64,000 nucleotides of DNA from DATDAH01 sp963725155 (GCA_963725155.1 CAVRXU010000008.1:372001-436000), one strand, 5' to 3'. Counted from the stretch's first letter, positions 8,732-18,031 are shown. Numbers and translations are program-made. Notes: a model not told the origin generated them from the sequence alone.

Positions 8732-8760
8732 CTGGGCGCGAGAATCACCGTCGATGCCCG
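8732..8760 (+). repeat. 29-bp direct repeat, right copy
   Basis: Near-identical to 7711-7739 (two mismatches). The copy contains the ATG (8754) of the following crotonase gene, so the left copy resembles a duplicated crotonase upstream/start region. Confidence 0.7.
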
Positions 8761-9425
8761 CCCTCCTGCGCACCGAACGGCCGGCCGACGGGGTCGTGGT
8801 CGTCACCCTGGACCGGCCCGACCGCCGCAACGCCCTGTCCATCGCGCTGCGCCAGGAGGGCAATGCCCTGCTCGCCGAACTGGCCGACGACGACTCGATC
8901 CGGGCGTTGGTCGTCACCGGTGCCGGCCCGGCGTTCTGCGCCGGGTTCGACCTCGGGGAGTTCGGACCCGCCCTAGAGGACCCGACCCTGGCCGAAGCGC
9001 TCTGGGCCAGCAGCGACGAATGGCACGAGCGCTGGTTCACCTTCCCGGTGCCCACCATCGCCGCGGTCAACGGCGCGGCGCTGGCCGGCGGCTTCGACCT
9101 GGCGGTGCTCTGTGATCTCCGGGTGGCGGGCCCCACGGCCACCTTCGCCCATCCCGAGGTCCGCTTCGGCGACGTCGTCTACGGCCCGCTGCACGACCTC
9201 GTGGGCGGGGCGGTGGCCCGGGACCTGTGCTTCACCGCCCGCATCATCGACGCGCCGGAGGCCCTCCGCCTCGGGGTGGTCGGTCAGGTGGCCGACGATC
9301 CACTCGCCGCGGCCGTGGCGCTGGCCGAGCAGGTGGCCGCCAGCCCCCGTGACGTGCTGGTCCGGACCAAGGCCAAGGCCGTCCGCGCTGCGTCCAGTAC
9401 GACGACGGCGACCCTCGAGCTCTAG
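8754..9425 (+). CDS. enoyl-CoA hydratase/isomerase (crotonase) family protein
   Basis: A protein of 223 residues, somewhat shorter than typical crotonases (about 255) because the C-terminal helices are trimmed. It has VVTLDRPDRRNALS at the start and GAGPAFCAGFDLGEF, which forms the first oxyanion-hole strand. AAVNGAALAGGFDLAVLCDLRVAG is the second oxyanion signature. The usual catalytic Glu after the second motif is not obvious, because the region reads HPEVRFGDVVYGP. The reaction could therefore be isomerase- or hydrolase-like rather than hydration. The start is the ATG inside the right direct repeat. Confidence 0.85.
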   Translation: MPALLRTERPADGVVVVTLDRPDRRNALSIALRQEGNALLAELADDDSIRALVVTGAGPAFCAGFDLGEFGPALEDPTLAEALWASSDEWHERWFTFPVPTIAAVNGAALAGGFDLAVLCDLRVAGPTATFAHPEVRFGDVVYGPLHDLVGGAVARDLCFTARIIDAPEALRLGVVGQVADDPLAAAVALAEQVAASPRDVLVRTKAKAVRAASSTTTATLEL

Positions 9426-9431
9426 GCGCGC

Positions 9432-9911
9432 TCAGCCCGGGCCGGAGTTCGACCCGCTGCGGTCGCCGCCGTCATCGCCTCCGCCGCCCTCGTCCAGAGC
9501 TTCCAGCGCCGCGATCAGGACCTGCTCCTCCTCGTCGGACAGGCGGGCGTCGGCATGGAGCCGCAAGTACTGGCTCGGCGGCATCGATCCCTCCTCCACC
9601 GTCTCCGCGGCGTCATGGGCGTCGTTGTCATCCTGGTCCCAGGTCGAGAAGTTGAGCTCGTCCCGTCCGGCGTCGATGTCGCGGCGGACCAACCAGGACA
9701 TCGGCGCGATGTAGGAGTAGACCGGCCATTCGGTCTCGTTGGAGTGACAGTCGTAGCACGCGGTCACGGCCAGCTCGCGGGCCTCCTCGGAGGGCCACGG
9801 GGCGTCCTGGGTCACCGGCGGGTTGCCGTGGTCCCAGCCGTAGGGCACGAGCTGGATGAGCACGGCGACGCCCACAACCGTGAGCAGGACGGGCTTCACG
9901 AACCGACGCAC
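9432..9911 (-). CDS. haem-binding domain protein (membrane-anchored, CYDCH motif)
   Basis: A protein of 159 residues. An N-terminal membrane anchor (about residues 7-25) is followed by a periplasmic/extracellular domain containing TACYDCHSNETEWPVYS, a c-type CxxCH haem-attachment site, and MPPSQYLRLH, whose Met could be a distal ligand. This matches the 'haem-binding domain' (Haem_bd) family seen in many environmental bacteria. The C-terminal 20 residues are a low-complexity Gly/Asp/Ser tail. Redox partner unknown; no cytochrome-maturation gene is in the window. Confidence 0.8.
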   Translation of the reverse strand: MRRFVKPVLLTVVGVAVLIQLVPYGWDHGNPPVTQDAPWPSEEARELAVTACYDCHSNETEWPVYSYIAPMSWLVRRDIDAGRDELNFSTWDQDDNDAHDAAETVEEGSMPPSQYLRLHADARLSDEEEQVLIAALEALDEGGGGDDGGDRSGSNSGPG

Positions 9912-9931
9912 GCCCCCCTCCTACCCGATGG

Positions 9932-9989
9932 CCCCGTTCTGGAACCGGAAACCCGCGGCCCACCGCGAGCCCCAGGTACCAGAACGGGG
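9932..9989. terminator. long intergenic hairpin, GTTCTGG family, copy 1
   Basis: Arms CCCCGTTCTGG (9932-9942) and CCAGAACGGGG (9979-9989) pair perfectly, continue with one mismatch and three further pairs, and enclose an inner stem CGCGG/CCGCG. It lies just after the stop of the reverse-strand SDR (10001) and before the haem-protein gene start, so it can terminate SDR transcription. No T-run is present. Confidence 0.6.
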
Positions 9990-10000
9990 TGTCGGCCGCG

Positions 10001-10942
10001 TCACAGCTCGCTGATCATGCGGTTGACGATCATGTCGATGTCGTAGCGGTCGTCGGCGCCGGGGAGCGCCTCCCTGTCGAACGCGGCCAGGACCTCGGCG
10101 CTGCGCTCGGCCGCGAACTTCCGGGAGTGGGCATGGGTGACGATGATGAAGTCGCCCCGCTCGATCCCGGCGACGGCGCGGGCGGCCAGCTCGTCGGCGG
10201 GCATGCCCTGCGCGAAGAGCTGCTGGGCCATGTCGTGGCCCATGGCGTCGGGATCACCGAGCTCGGCCGGCTTGTTGCGGTCAGCCTCCCACAGGCGGGT
10301 GCTGACCAGGCCGGGGCAGAGGACGCTGACCCCGACGAAATCGGGGACCTCGCGCCGCAGGACGTCGGAGAAGGCGAGGACGGCGTGCTTGCTGGCCGTG
10401 TAGGGCGCGCTCATGACGTTGGGGATCCCGAGGCTGTGCTCGGAACCGGTGGTGACGATCCGGCACGGCGTGCCCTGGGCCACGAAGCGCCGCCCGAACT
10501 CGACCATGCCGATGAACGGGGCCACAGCGTTGACCTCGAGCACCCAGCGCAGGTCCTCCAACGGCGTGTCCAAAAGGAGGTTGGTGCTCACCACGCCCGC
10601 GTTGTTCCAGATGAGATCGATGCCGTCCAGCGCCTCCCACGACCGGTCGGCCAGCTCCCGCACCGCCGCGGGATCGGTGACGTCACAACGGGTGGCGACG
10701 CCCCTGCTTCCCCGAGTCGTCACGGCCCGGGCGGTCTCCTCCGCGGCCTCGAGGTCGAGGTCGGCGGCCATCACGTCCATACCCGCGTCAGCCAGGGCCA
10801 GGCAGAGGGCTCGGCCGATGCCGCTGCCCCCGCCGGTCACCACCGCCGCCTTGCCCGTCAGGTCACCTGTGCAGTCCGGCCATGGATCCTTCCCCGAACG
10901 CCCCGTGGCGGGGGCCCGGCGGCCAACGTAGTGGTCTGCCAC
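10001..10942 (-). CDS. short-chain dehydrogenase/reductase (start uncertain)
   Basis: A Rossmann-fold SDR with KAAVVTGGGSGIGRALCLAL (NAD(P) glycine motif), CDVTDP, NNAGVVSTN, the Ser in IVTTGSEHS and the catalytic APYTASKHA (YxxxK). The C-terminal extension from about residue 190 is typical of 270-300-residue SDRs in lipid or xenobiotic metabolism. No ATG or GTG lies immediately before the fold. The first in-frame initiator is GTG at 10942, leaving just 9 bp to the divergent MBL gene; a rarer CTG near 10862 is an alternative. The enzyme is certain at family level, the N terminus and the substrate are not. Confidence 0.8.
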   Translation of the reverse strand: MADHYVGRRAPATGRSGKDPWPDCTGDLTGKAAVVTGGGSGIGRALCLALADAGMDVMAADLDLEAAEETARAVTTRGSRGVATRCDVTDPAAVRELADRSWEALDGIDLIWNNAGVVSTNLLLDTPLEDLRWVLEVNAVAPFIGMVEFGRRFVAQGTPCRIVTTGSEHSLGIPNVMSAPYTASKHAVLAFSDVLRREVPDFVGVSVLCPGLVSTRLWEADRNKPAELGDPDAMGHDMAQQLFAQGMPADELAARAVAGIERGDFIIVTHAHSRKFAAERSAEVLAAFDREALPGADDRYDIDMIVNRMISEL

Positions 10943-10951
10943 GATGGGCAG

Positions 10952-11897
<946 letters not shown>

Positions 11898-11902
<5 letters not shown>

Positions 11903-11917
11903 CCACCGGAGGTCAGG
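11898..11917. terminator. 7-bp hairpin containing both convergent stop codons
   Basis: CCTGACC-ACCGGA-GGTCAGG. The left arm contains the TGA of the MBL gene and the right arm the TGA (read on the reverse strand) of the metzincin-like gene. Confidence 0.45.
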
Positions 11918-13508
11918 GTTCGGGGGCGAAGCGGCGGTAGTGCCAGCGGCCGTTGATGGTGCGGCCCGGGAGGTCGTTGGCCAGGCCGATCCAGCGGCCG
12001 ACGACCGGGGGCACGCCCGCGTTGCCGAACACGATGCGCTCGTCTGGGGGACCGCTGGTGAGCGAGCGACGCAGGAGCCAGGGCTGGCCGCGGACCATGC
12101 CGGGATCGGTGCGACCGTTGCCGTCCCAGTCGCCGGCCACCGGCCGGTCGTTGGGTCGCCCGAAGCTGAACTCGTTGGCGGGCGTGCCCGTCGTGTTGCG
12201 ATTGCGGATCGCCCAGTGGTTGCCGTCGACCATCCCGGCGGTGTCGATTCCGTCCCCGTTCCAGTCCCCCACGACCGGCCGGTCGCCCGCGGTGCCGAAA
12301 CGGAAGCTGATGACCGGGAACCCCGCGCTGTTGCTGTTGCGCAGCAGCCACTGATTGCCGCGGACCACGCCGACGGTCTCGGTGCCGTTGCCGTCCCAGT
12401 CGCCGCAGACGGGCTGGTCCCCGACGTCGCCGTAGGGGAAGGTCACCTGGGGGCCACCCGAGCTGAGGCGGTTGCGCAGACGCCACTCGTTGCCTCGGAC
12501 CAGGCCGGGCGACTCGTCACCGTCGCCGTCCCAGTCACAGGTCAGGACCTTGTCCCCCCGCCGGCCGTAGGTCGAGTGCTGGATGGCGTCGCCCTGGCTG
12601 CGCACGCCGACACCGTGACGGCTGCCGGCGGCTGAGCGCTCACCGGGAACGGGCCAGACGTTGTGGCGGCAGCCGTCCAGCGCCTTGGACTGCTGCTGCA
12701 TGACCGGGGCGGGCTGGCCGGGCCCGGGGCAGCCGGCATGGCCGAAGCCGAGCCAGTGGCCCGTCTCGTGGTTGACGACGTAGTGCCGGTAGCTGTCCAG
12801 CGAGCCGCCGCTGCCGTTCCACGAGTCGGTGGCCGACTGCCAGCGGGTCTGGTTGATGATGACCGCTCGCCCCACCCGACAGGACCACATGCTGCTGCAG
12901 GGTGAGCCGAAGGACGGGACGGTCGAGGCCTCGGCCAGGTAGACGGTGAAGTCGCCGCCGCTGCTGACCTGGCGGAACTCGATGGAGCCGCCGAGGGACC
13001 AGCCCCGAGGATCGTTCAGGGTCTGGGCCACGTGGATGGCGAAGAACTGGGTGTCGGCGGTGATCGAGCCGCGCGTGGCCAGCGAGTAGGTGTAGGTCCG
13101 ACCCTCGGTGCCCCCTTCGGCGCCGGTCGGGCTCCGGCGGGGCGGATCCTCGGGTCGGGGCCCCACGGTCACCGGCGTCACGGCACTGCGGGCCCCTTCC
13201 CCGGCCGCGGTGACGGCCCGGACCTGGTAGCGGTGCCGGTCGTGGTCGGTGAGGCCGGTGTCGGTGAAGACGGGCGCCGACAGGTCGGTGACCACCGCCA
13301 CCCGGCGACCGTCCCGGTAGATGCGATAGGCGGTGACCGGGCCCGGACCGCCCGCCGGGGTCGTCCAGGACAGCGTCACCACACCGTCGCCGGGGATGGC
13401 CTCCAGCCGCAGCACGGGCGCATCCTGGGCGGTGGCGGCGGCCGACGAAGGGACGAACGAGGGCACCAGGATCGTCAGAACACCGAGCACCACCACGAGC
13501 CGCCGCAT
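11913..13508 (-). CDS. secreted metzincin-like protein with FnIII and FG-GAP-type repeats
   Basis: A protein of 531 residues with a classic signal peptide (MRRLVVVLGVLTILVPSF, cleaved near SSAAA). It continues with a fibronectin-III domain at about residues 33-118 and a DUF3152-like domain whose VVNHETGHWLGFGH is an HExxHxxGxxH zinc signature of metzincins. Both Cys pairs in this domain suggest disulfides. The C-terminal ~220 residues contain about five repeats of the form GDWDGNG...GxVRGNxWxLRN, an FG-GAP/VCBS-like beta-propeller or adhesion module with Ca-binding Asp residues. It is likely an exported protease acting on envelope or environmental protein. Divergent from an RsbW-like gene. 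Confidence 0.85.
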   Translation of the reverse strand: MRRLVVVLGVLTILVPSFVPSSAAATAQDAPVLRLEAIPGDGVVTLSWTTPAGGPGPVTAYRIYRDGRRVAVVTDLSAPVFTDTGLTDHDRHRYQVRAVTAAGEGARSAVTPVTVGPRPEDPPRRSPTGAEGGTEGRTYTYSLATRGSITADTQFFAIHVAQTLNDPRGWSLGGSIEFRQVSSGGDFTVYLAEASTVPSFGSPCSSMWSCRVGRAVIINQTRWQSATDSWNGSGGSLDSYRHYVVNHETGHWLGFGHAGCPGPGQPAPVMQQQSKALDGCRHNVWPVPGERSAAGSRHGVGVRSQGDAIQHSTYGRRGDKVLTCDWDGDGDESPGLVRGNEWRLRNRLSSGGPQVTFPYGDVGDQPVCGDWDGNGTETVGVVRGNQWLLRNSNSAGFPVISFRFGTAGDRPVVGDWNGDGIDTAGMVDGNHWAIRNRNTTGTPANEFSFGRPNDRPVAGDWDGNGRTDPGMVRGQPWLLRRSLTSGPPDERIVFGNAGVPPVVGRWIGLANDLPGRTINGRWHYRRFAPEP

Positions 13509-13568
13509 CCCGCCCGACGCTAGTCGCCGGTGCCCGTCTGCTTGCCGGTGACGGGGGTCACCACGACT

Positions 13569-13602
13569 AGTGGTTGACCAACCACTGATTGTGGCGCATA
13601 GT
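13569..13602 (+). promoter_or_regulatory. sigma70-like promoter overlapped by an 18-bp dyad
   Basis: AGTGGTTG-AC-CAACCACT (13569-13586) is a perfect 8+8 inverted repeat. Inside it lies TTGACC (13574-13579), which with a 17-bp gap precedes CATAGT (13597-13602), a good -35/-10 pair. The dyad covers the -35, the classic place for a repressor site. Predicted transcript start is about 13609. Confidence 0.6.
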
Positions 13603-13654
13603 GGGGGTTGCTACAGAACGGACACCCCGGAAGCTACGCCTGGTGGTCCCCCAC

Positions 13655-14062
13655 ATGAATGACACCGACAGGTCACTGGACCTGGAGGTCGCCGCCGATC
13701 CATCCGCCCCCGCCATCATCCACGCCGAGCTCCGCCGTTGGCTCGGTCAGGTGGGGGTTCGAGGCTGGGTCGTCGACGACCTGCTGGTCGCCAGTGACGA
13801 GATCTGCTTCGAGACCATCCTCATGCCGACCGTCACCCGCATCGAGGTCCACGCCTCGCTCCACGACGGGATCATCCACATGGATGTCACCTCGGACCGG
13901 CGCCTGCGCCGCGAGTTGCGCATGGTGCCGTGGGTCACCGGGCTGGAGGTGGTCGACGACCTCAGCCCCGAGCTCGGCCTCGCCTACCAGGTCGCCGACA
14001 CCTTCGCCGTCCGCACGTTCCCCGACCACACCACGGTCGAGCTCACCAAGGTCCTCGGGTAG
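13655..14062 (+). CDS. RsbW-like (anti-sigma/HATPase_c-fold) protein, degenerate
   Basis: A protein of 135 residues from ATG 13655. LEVAADPSAPAIIHAELRRWL at the N terminus, then DDLLVASDEICFETI and a beta-rich second half, resemble the RsbW/HATPase_c_2 anti-sigma fold. The N-box (ExxxN..H) that holds Mg-ATP is absent: the helix reads ASDEICFETILMP. The G-box region also lacks the usual glycines. It may bind a partner without kinase activity, or be a diverged relative. Start chosen from the -35/-10 pair ending at 13602; upstream GTG 13601 would lie in the promoter. Confidence 0.55.
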   Translation: MNDTDRSLDLEVAADPSAPAIIHAELRRWLGQVGVRGWVVDDLLVASDEICFETILMPTVTRIEVHASLHDGIIHMDVTSDRRLRRELRMVPWVTGLEVVDDLSPELGLAYQVADTFAVRTFPDHTTVELTKVLG

Positions 14063-14079
14063 TCCCGCCCGACACCAGT

Positions 14080-14125
14080 CCTGGCGCCTGATCCGGTTAA
14101 CCCGCCTGCCGGATCGGGCGCCAGG
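14080..14125. terminator. long intergenic hairpin between convergent genes
   Basis: CCTGGCGCCTGATCCGG (14080-14096) pairs with CCGGATCGGGCGCCAGG (14109-14125), 16 Watson-Crick pairs and one wobble in 17. It lies between the RsbW-like gene stop (14062) and the TetR stop (14153) and is a diverged relative of the GTTCTGG hairpins. Confidence 0.6.
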
Positions 14126-14152
14126 GCCCTTTCGCCCGGGGACGCTGGTTCG

Positions 14153-14794
14153 CTAGGTGATGGTCCCGTCCGGGGCCACCAGCTGGTGCCAGAGCAGTGA
14201 GATGGCCCATCCCCGGAACCGGCCGACGTCCCATCCGCAGTCCGTGGTGAGGAGCAGGAAGACCTCTTCGTTCAGGAGCCCGTAGAACACGTCGGCCGCG
14301 GTGTCGATCTCGAGCCCGGGCCGCAGGTACCCCGCCCGTTCGAGGACCTCGACCAGCCGGCGCTGATCGTCGCGTCGCCGGCGTCGGTTCTCCTTCAGCA
14401 GCGTGCCGACGTCGGGGTCGGCAGCCGCCTGTCGGATCACCTCGTAGATCGGGGAGGTGCGGGCCAGGATCGTCACCGACACCTCAACCAGGCGCTCCAC
14501 GGCGGAGGCCGCGTCGCCGGCGGACTCGAGCCCGTCGAACCAAGGTCGCTCGAGCACGGCGACGGGCTCGACGTCGCCGGCGATGCTCGCGTCGAGCACG
14601 GCAGCCAACAGGTTCCGCTTCGTCCCGAAGACGTAGTACACGGTCTGCGGGGCGACGCCGGCGCGGTCGGCCACGGCCTCGATCGTGGTCTCGAGGTAGC
14701 CCCGGTCGAGGAACAGCTGCTCACCGGCGTCGACGACGCGGGCGCGGGTGCGGGCTGATCGCTGACGACGACCGTCCGTGGCCGCTGGTCCCAT
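14153..14794 (-). CDS. TetR/AcrR-family transcriptional regulator
   Basis: A protein of 213 residues. N-terminal HTH with RARVVDAGEQLFLDRGYLET and VADRAGVAPQTVYYVFGTKR, the canonical TetR DNA-binding signature. The C-terminal ligand domain is helical and unclassified, with an Arg-rich stretch at about 135-150. Divergent from the cyclase/ATPase gene (start 14848) across 53 bp that contain a short dyad, so it may control both. ATG at 14792-14794. Confidence 0.87.
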   Translation of the reverse strand: MGPAATDGRRQRSARTRARVVDAGEQLFLDRGYLETTIEAVADRAGVAPQTVYYVFGTKRNLLAAVLDASIAGDVEPVAVLERPWFDGLESAGDAASAVERLVEVSVTILARTSPIYEVIRQAAADPDVGTLLKENRRRRRDDQRRLVEVLERAGYLRPGLEIDTAADVFYGLLNEEVFLLLTTDCGWDVGRFRGWAISLLWHQLVAPDGTIT

Positions 14795-14829
14795 GTCACC
14801 GCCCCCCTGGGTTGATCTTATTTGTAGTC

Positions 14830-14841
14830 ACACTCTAGTGT
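14830..14841. promoter_or_regulatory. ACACT-CT-AGTGT dyad over the cyclase -10
   Basis: An inverted repeat in an AT-richer patch of the TetR/cyclase divergent region. It overlaps TAGTGT (14836-14841), which stands 6 nt before the ATG at 14848. Candidate TetR site (inference). Confidence 0.45.
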
Positions 14842-14847
14842 TCTACC

Positions 14848-17499
14848 ATGGATAGTCCTGGTCCCCGCGACCACCCACCGAACGTGACGCGGACCTTCCT
14901 GTTGACCGACATCGAGGGATCGACCCGCCAATGGGAGGAGTCGCCCGAGATGAACGATCAGGTCGAGCAGCACTTCGGCGTGTTGCGCACGGCCGTGGAG
15001 CACGGCGGAGGCGAGGTCTTCGCGACGATGGGTGACGGGATCGCGGCGGCGTTCCCGTCAGCCGACGCCGCCGTACAGGCGGCGATCTCAGCCCAGCGGG
15101 ACCTGTCGCCGATCGGCCTCAAGGTGCGGATGGGAGTGCACACGGGTGAGGTGGAGCGCTTCGGGGACGACTTCCGGGGTCGGCCTGTCAATCGCGCCGC
15201 TCGCGTGATGGCGGTCGGCCATGGCGGCCAGATCCTCGTCTCCGACGTGACGGCTGCGCTCGTGCGCTCCGGTCCCAGCCCCGTGGGCTTCGCCGACCTC
15301 GGCACCCAGCGGCTGCGCGACCTCACCGAACCAGAACGCGTGTGGCAGGTGGTCCATCCGGACCTCCCACGACACTTCCCCCCCGTGCGTGGGCTGGACA
15401 CCTACGCGAACAACCTGCCGGCCCAGCGCTCGACGCTCGTCGGCCGCGACCATGATGTCGCCCGTGTCATCGCGCTGACCGAGCAACACCGGATCGTCAC
15501 CCTGACGGGCGTCGGTGGGGTCGGCAAGACCCGGCTCGCCGTGCAGGCCGCGGCCGATCTGCTGTCGGTGCACACCGCGGTGTGGTTCGTCGAGCTGGCC
15601 AGCGTCGCTGACCCCGACGACGTCGCCGATGCGATCGCGCTCACCATGGGGCTCGGCGCCGCGACCGATCCGCTGGCGGCGGCCGCGGCGGTGCTGGCCG
15701 AGGACCCGCTCCTCGTGATCGACAACTGTGAGCACGTCGTCGAGAGCGCGGCGGCGGTGATCGACGCACTGACCGCCGCCTGTCCCAAGCTCTCGGTGAT
15801 CGCCACGAGTCGCGAGGCCCTCGGCATCGACGGCGAGCACGTCGTGGCGGTGCGGTCGCTCGATCCGGCCACGACCGGCGCCGAGCTGTTCCGGCAGCGG
15901 GCCGTGGCGGCGGGGGCCGATGTCGAGTCGATGGCCCGCTCGATGATCGAGCACATCTGTCGCCGCCTCGACGGCATCCCACTGGCCATCGAGTTGGCGG
16001 CCGCCAGGGCGGCGACGCTCGGGGTGCCGGCTATCGTCGGCGCCCTCGACGACCGGTTCGCCCTGTTGGGCGGAGGCCGGCGTCGGGCCGTCGACCGGCA
16101 CAGCACCATGCGGGCCACCATCGACTGGTCCTACCGCCTGCTCGACGCCGACGAACAGCAGGTGTTCCTGTGGCTGTCCGTGTTCTCCAACGGCTTCGAG
16201 CTCGATGCCGGCCACCACATCGCCCACGGGTTGGGGATCGACGAGCACACGGCCACAGAGCACGTCGCCTCGCTGGTGCACAAGAGCATGGTGTCGCCTG
16301 AGTCGCACCCGCACGGCGTGCGCTACCGGATGCTGGAGACGGTGCGCGCCTTCGCCCTCGAACAGCTCGAGGAGCGCGGCGACCGCCTCGGAGCACTGAC
16401 CGCGCACGCCGAATGGGTGACCACGATCACCGATCTCCCCTTCGACGACCCGTGCAACGCCGCGGTCGAAGCCAACGCGTTCCGGCTCGAGCGCGAGGCT
16501 GACAGCTGGCGCGACGCGGTCATGTTGGCGGCGCAGCTGCAGTCGGGCGACCTCGCGGCCCGGTTGTGCGGCCCGCCCGTCGCCTTCTTCCTCCTCGGCC
16601 GCCACGACCTCGCGGACTTCGTGCGACCGTTGCTCGAGTTGTGCGGCCACGACATCGGTCAGCGTCGGGCCGTGCTCTGCGCGCTCCTGGTGTCGGCCGC
16701 GGGGGCGACCGATCCGGCGCAGGTGCAGTCGTGGGCGGCCGAGATGCAGCGGATCGAGCACCACGAACCCACTGGTTTGGGCGGTCTGATGCAGTGGTTG
16801 GCGCTGGCCTGGAAGGGCGACTTCGCGACGTCCGTGGAGGTGTGCGTGGCGGCATCGCTCGACCCGCGGCTCCGCCAGGCCACCCGCGACATGTTCGTGG
16901 GGATCGCCGTTCTCGACCACTTCAGCCTCACCGACGCGACCGACGATCCGCACGGCCTCATCGACCGGGCCTTGGAGGTGGCTGGTCGCTCGGACGCGGC
17001 GATCCATCGGGTGACCTGCTGGCTCGGTGCGGCGTGGGGGCTGGCCGGCGCTGAGCCCGAGCGGTCGTTGCAGCTCGTGCGCCTCGCTCTGCGCGACATC
17101 CCAAAGGTGGCGGGACTGACCCGGCTCACCCTCCCCGGCAGCGCGTCGCGTCTGCTGACCCGCCTCGACCCCCGGGTCGCGGCGCAGGGCCTGTTGGAGC
17201 AGCTGGACACGACGTCGTCGCGGCGGACGTTCGTCGACCTCATCCCGGTCTTCTACGCCGCCGCCCTGCTCCATCGTCTGGGGCACCCGTCGGCGGGGAC
17301 CGCCCTGGCGACGTTGACGGTGTCGCCGATCGCGCCGTACCTCTCGATGATGGATTTCGTGGACCTGGCCCGGCGAGCGGCATCCTCCACGAACCCCGTG
17401 TCCGTCAGCGAGCTCGAGACGATGGTGCGGTCGGCTCTGGCCGACATCGTCGAAGCCGTCGAGGAGGTCCGGCCCGTGAGCGCACTGACCGGCGCCTGA
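14848..17499 (+). CDS. class III adenylate/guanylate cyclase fused to a STAND-type ATPase
   Basis: A protein of 883 residues. The N-terminal cyclase homology domain (about 14-175) has TFLLTDIEGSTRQWE and ATMGDGIAAAF, giving the two metal-binding Asp residues, then RPVNRAARV with the transition-state Asn/Arg pair. It therefore looks catalytically intact. An NB-ARC-like ATPase follows: Walker A GVGGVGKTRLA at about residue 221, Walker B LLVIDNCEHV at about 288 and ATSREALGI. The remaining ~450 residues are winged-helix/TPR-like helices without a recognisable LuxR or SARP DNA-binding domain. Such actinobacterial proteins are presumed signal-gated cNMP producers. ATG 14848 with TAGTGT 6 nt upstream. 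Confidence 0.87.
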   Translation: MDSPGPRDHPPNVTRTFLLTDIEGSTRQWEESPEMNDQVEQHFGVLRTAVEHGGGEVFATMGDGIAAAFPSADAAVQAAISAQRDLSPIGLKVRMGVHTGEVERFGDDFRGRPVNRAARVMAVGHGGQILVSDVTAALVRSGPSPVGFADLGTQRLRDLTEPERVWQVVHPDLPRHFPPVRGLDTYANNLPAQRSTLVGRDHDVARVIALTEQHRIVTLTGVGGVGKTRLAVQAAADLLSVHTAVWFVELASVADPDDVADAIALTMGLGAATDPLAAAAAVLAEDPLLVIDNCEHVVESAAAVIDALTAACPKLSVIATSREALGIDGEHVVAVRSLDPATTGAELFRQRAVAAGADVESMARSMIEHICRRLDGIPLAIELAAARAATLGVPAIVGALDDRFALLGGGRRRAVDRHSTMRATIDWSYRLLDADEQQVFLWLSVFSNGFELDAGHHIAHGLGIDEHTATEHVASLVHKSMVSPESHPHGVRYRMLETVRAFALEQLEERGDRLGALTAHAEWVTTITDLPFDDPCNAAVEANAFRLEREADSWRDAVMLAAQLQSGDLAARLCGPPVAFFLLGRHDLADFVRPLLELCGHDIGQRRAVLCALLVSAAGATDPAQVQSWAAEMQRIEHHEPTGLGGLMQWLALAWKGDFATSVEVCVAASLDPRLRQATRDMFVGIAVLDHFSLTDATDDPHGLIDRALEVAGRSDAAIHRVTCWLGAAWGLAGAEPERSLQLVRLALRDIPKVAGLTRLTLPGSASRLLTRLDPRVAAQGLLEQLDTTSSRRTFVDLIPVFYAAALLHRLGHPSAGTALATLTVSPIAPYLSMMDFVDLARRAASSTNPVSVSELETMVRSALADIVEAVEEVRPVSALTGA

Positions 17500-17618
17500 C
17501 CACGGTCCTCGGGCGCCTCGAGGATCTCTTCGTCGGTGCGGTCGAAATCGGCGGTGGCCGTTCGTAGGACTCGGTGAAGGGCCGGTGACCACGCCGGTCC
17601 CCGCACCGAGGAGCAGCC

Positions 17619-18014
17619 ATGACCGTCATCACCGTCCCCGAGGCCACCGTCGCCACCGTCCGCACGCCGTCATGGAAGTCCGGCCTGGTCACCGGGGTGA
17701 TCGCCGCCGTGGTCACCACCGCCGTCGCCGTCGCCGCCCGGGCCGTCGGCATCCCCCTGGACATCCAGGGTGAGGCCATCCCGATCCTGGGCTTCGCCCA
17801 GATGGTCCTGCTCGGCACCGTCATCGGCATCGTGCTGGCCCGCCACCTCGCCCGCTCGACCTTCATCGCCACCACGGTCGTGCTCACGGCCCTGTCGGTC
17901 ATCCCCGACGTGCTGGCCGACACCGGCACCGCCACCAAGCTGACCCTGGCCCTGACCCACGTGGTCGCCGCCGCCATCGTCATCCCCCGCCTCGCCGGCC
18001 CCGCCGCCGACTGA
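17619..18014 (+). CDS. DUF6069-like four-helix membrane protein
   Basis: A protein of 131 residues with four hydrophobic segments (about 24-46, 54-75, 82-105 and 108-126) and a hydrophilic N terminus; the pattern fits small actinobacterial DUF6069 proteins of unknown function. GAGGAG 6 nt before ATG 17619 is a good ribosome-binding site, unlike many neighbours that start leaderless. The 119 bp upstream hold no other gene. Confidence 0.72.
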   Translation: MTVITVPEATVATVRTPSWKSGLVTGVIAAVVTTAVAVAARAVGIPLDIQGEAIPILGFAQMVLLGTVIGIVLARHLARSTFIATTVVLTALSVIPDVLADTGTATKLTLALTHVVAAAIVIPRLAGPAAD

Positions 18015-18031
18015 GGTCCAACGACCCCCCG

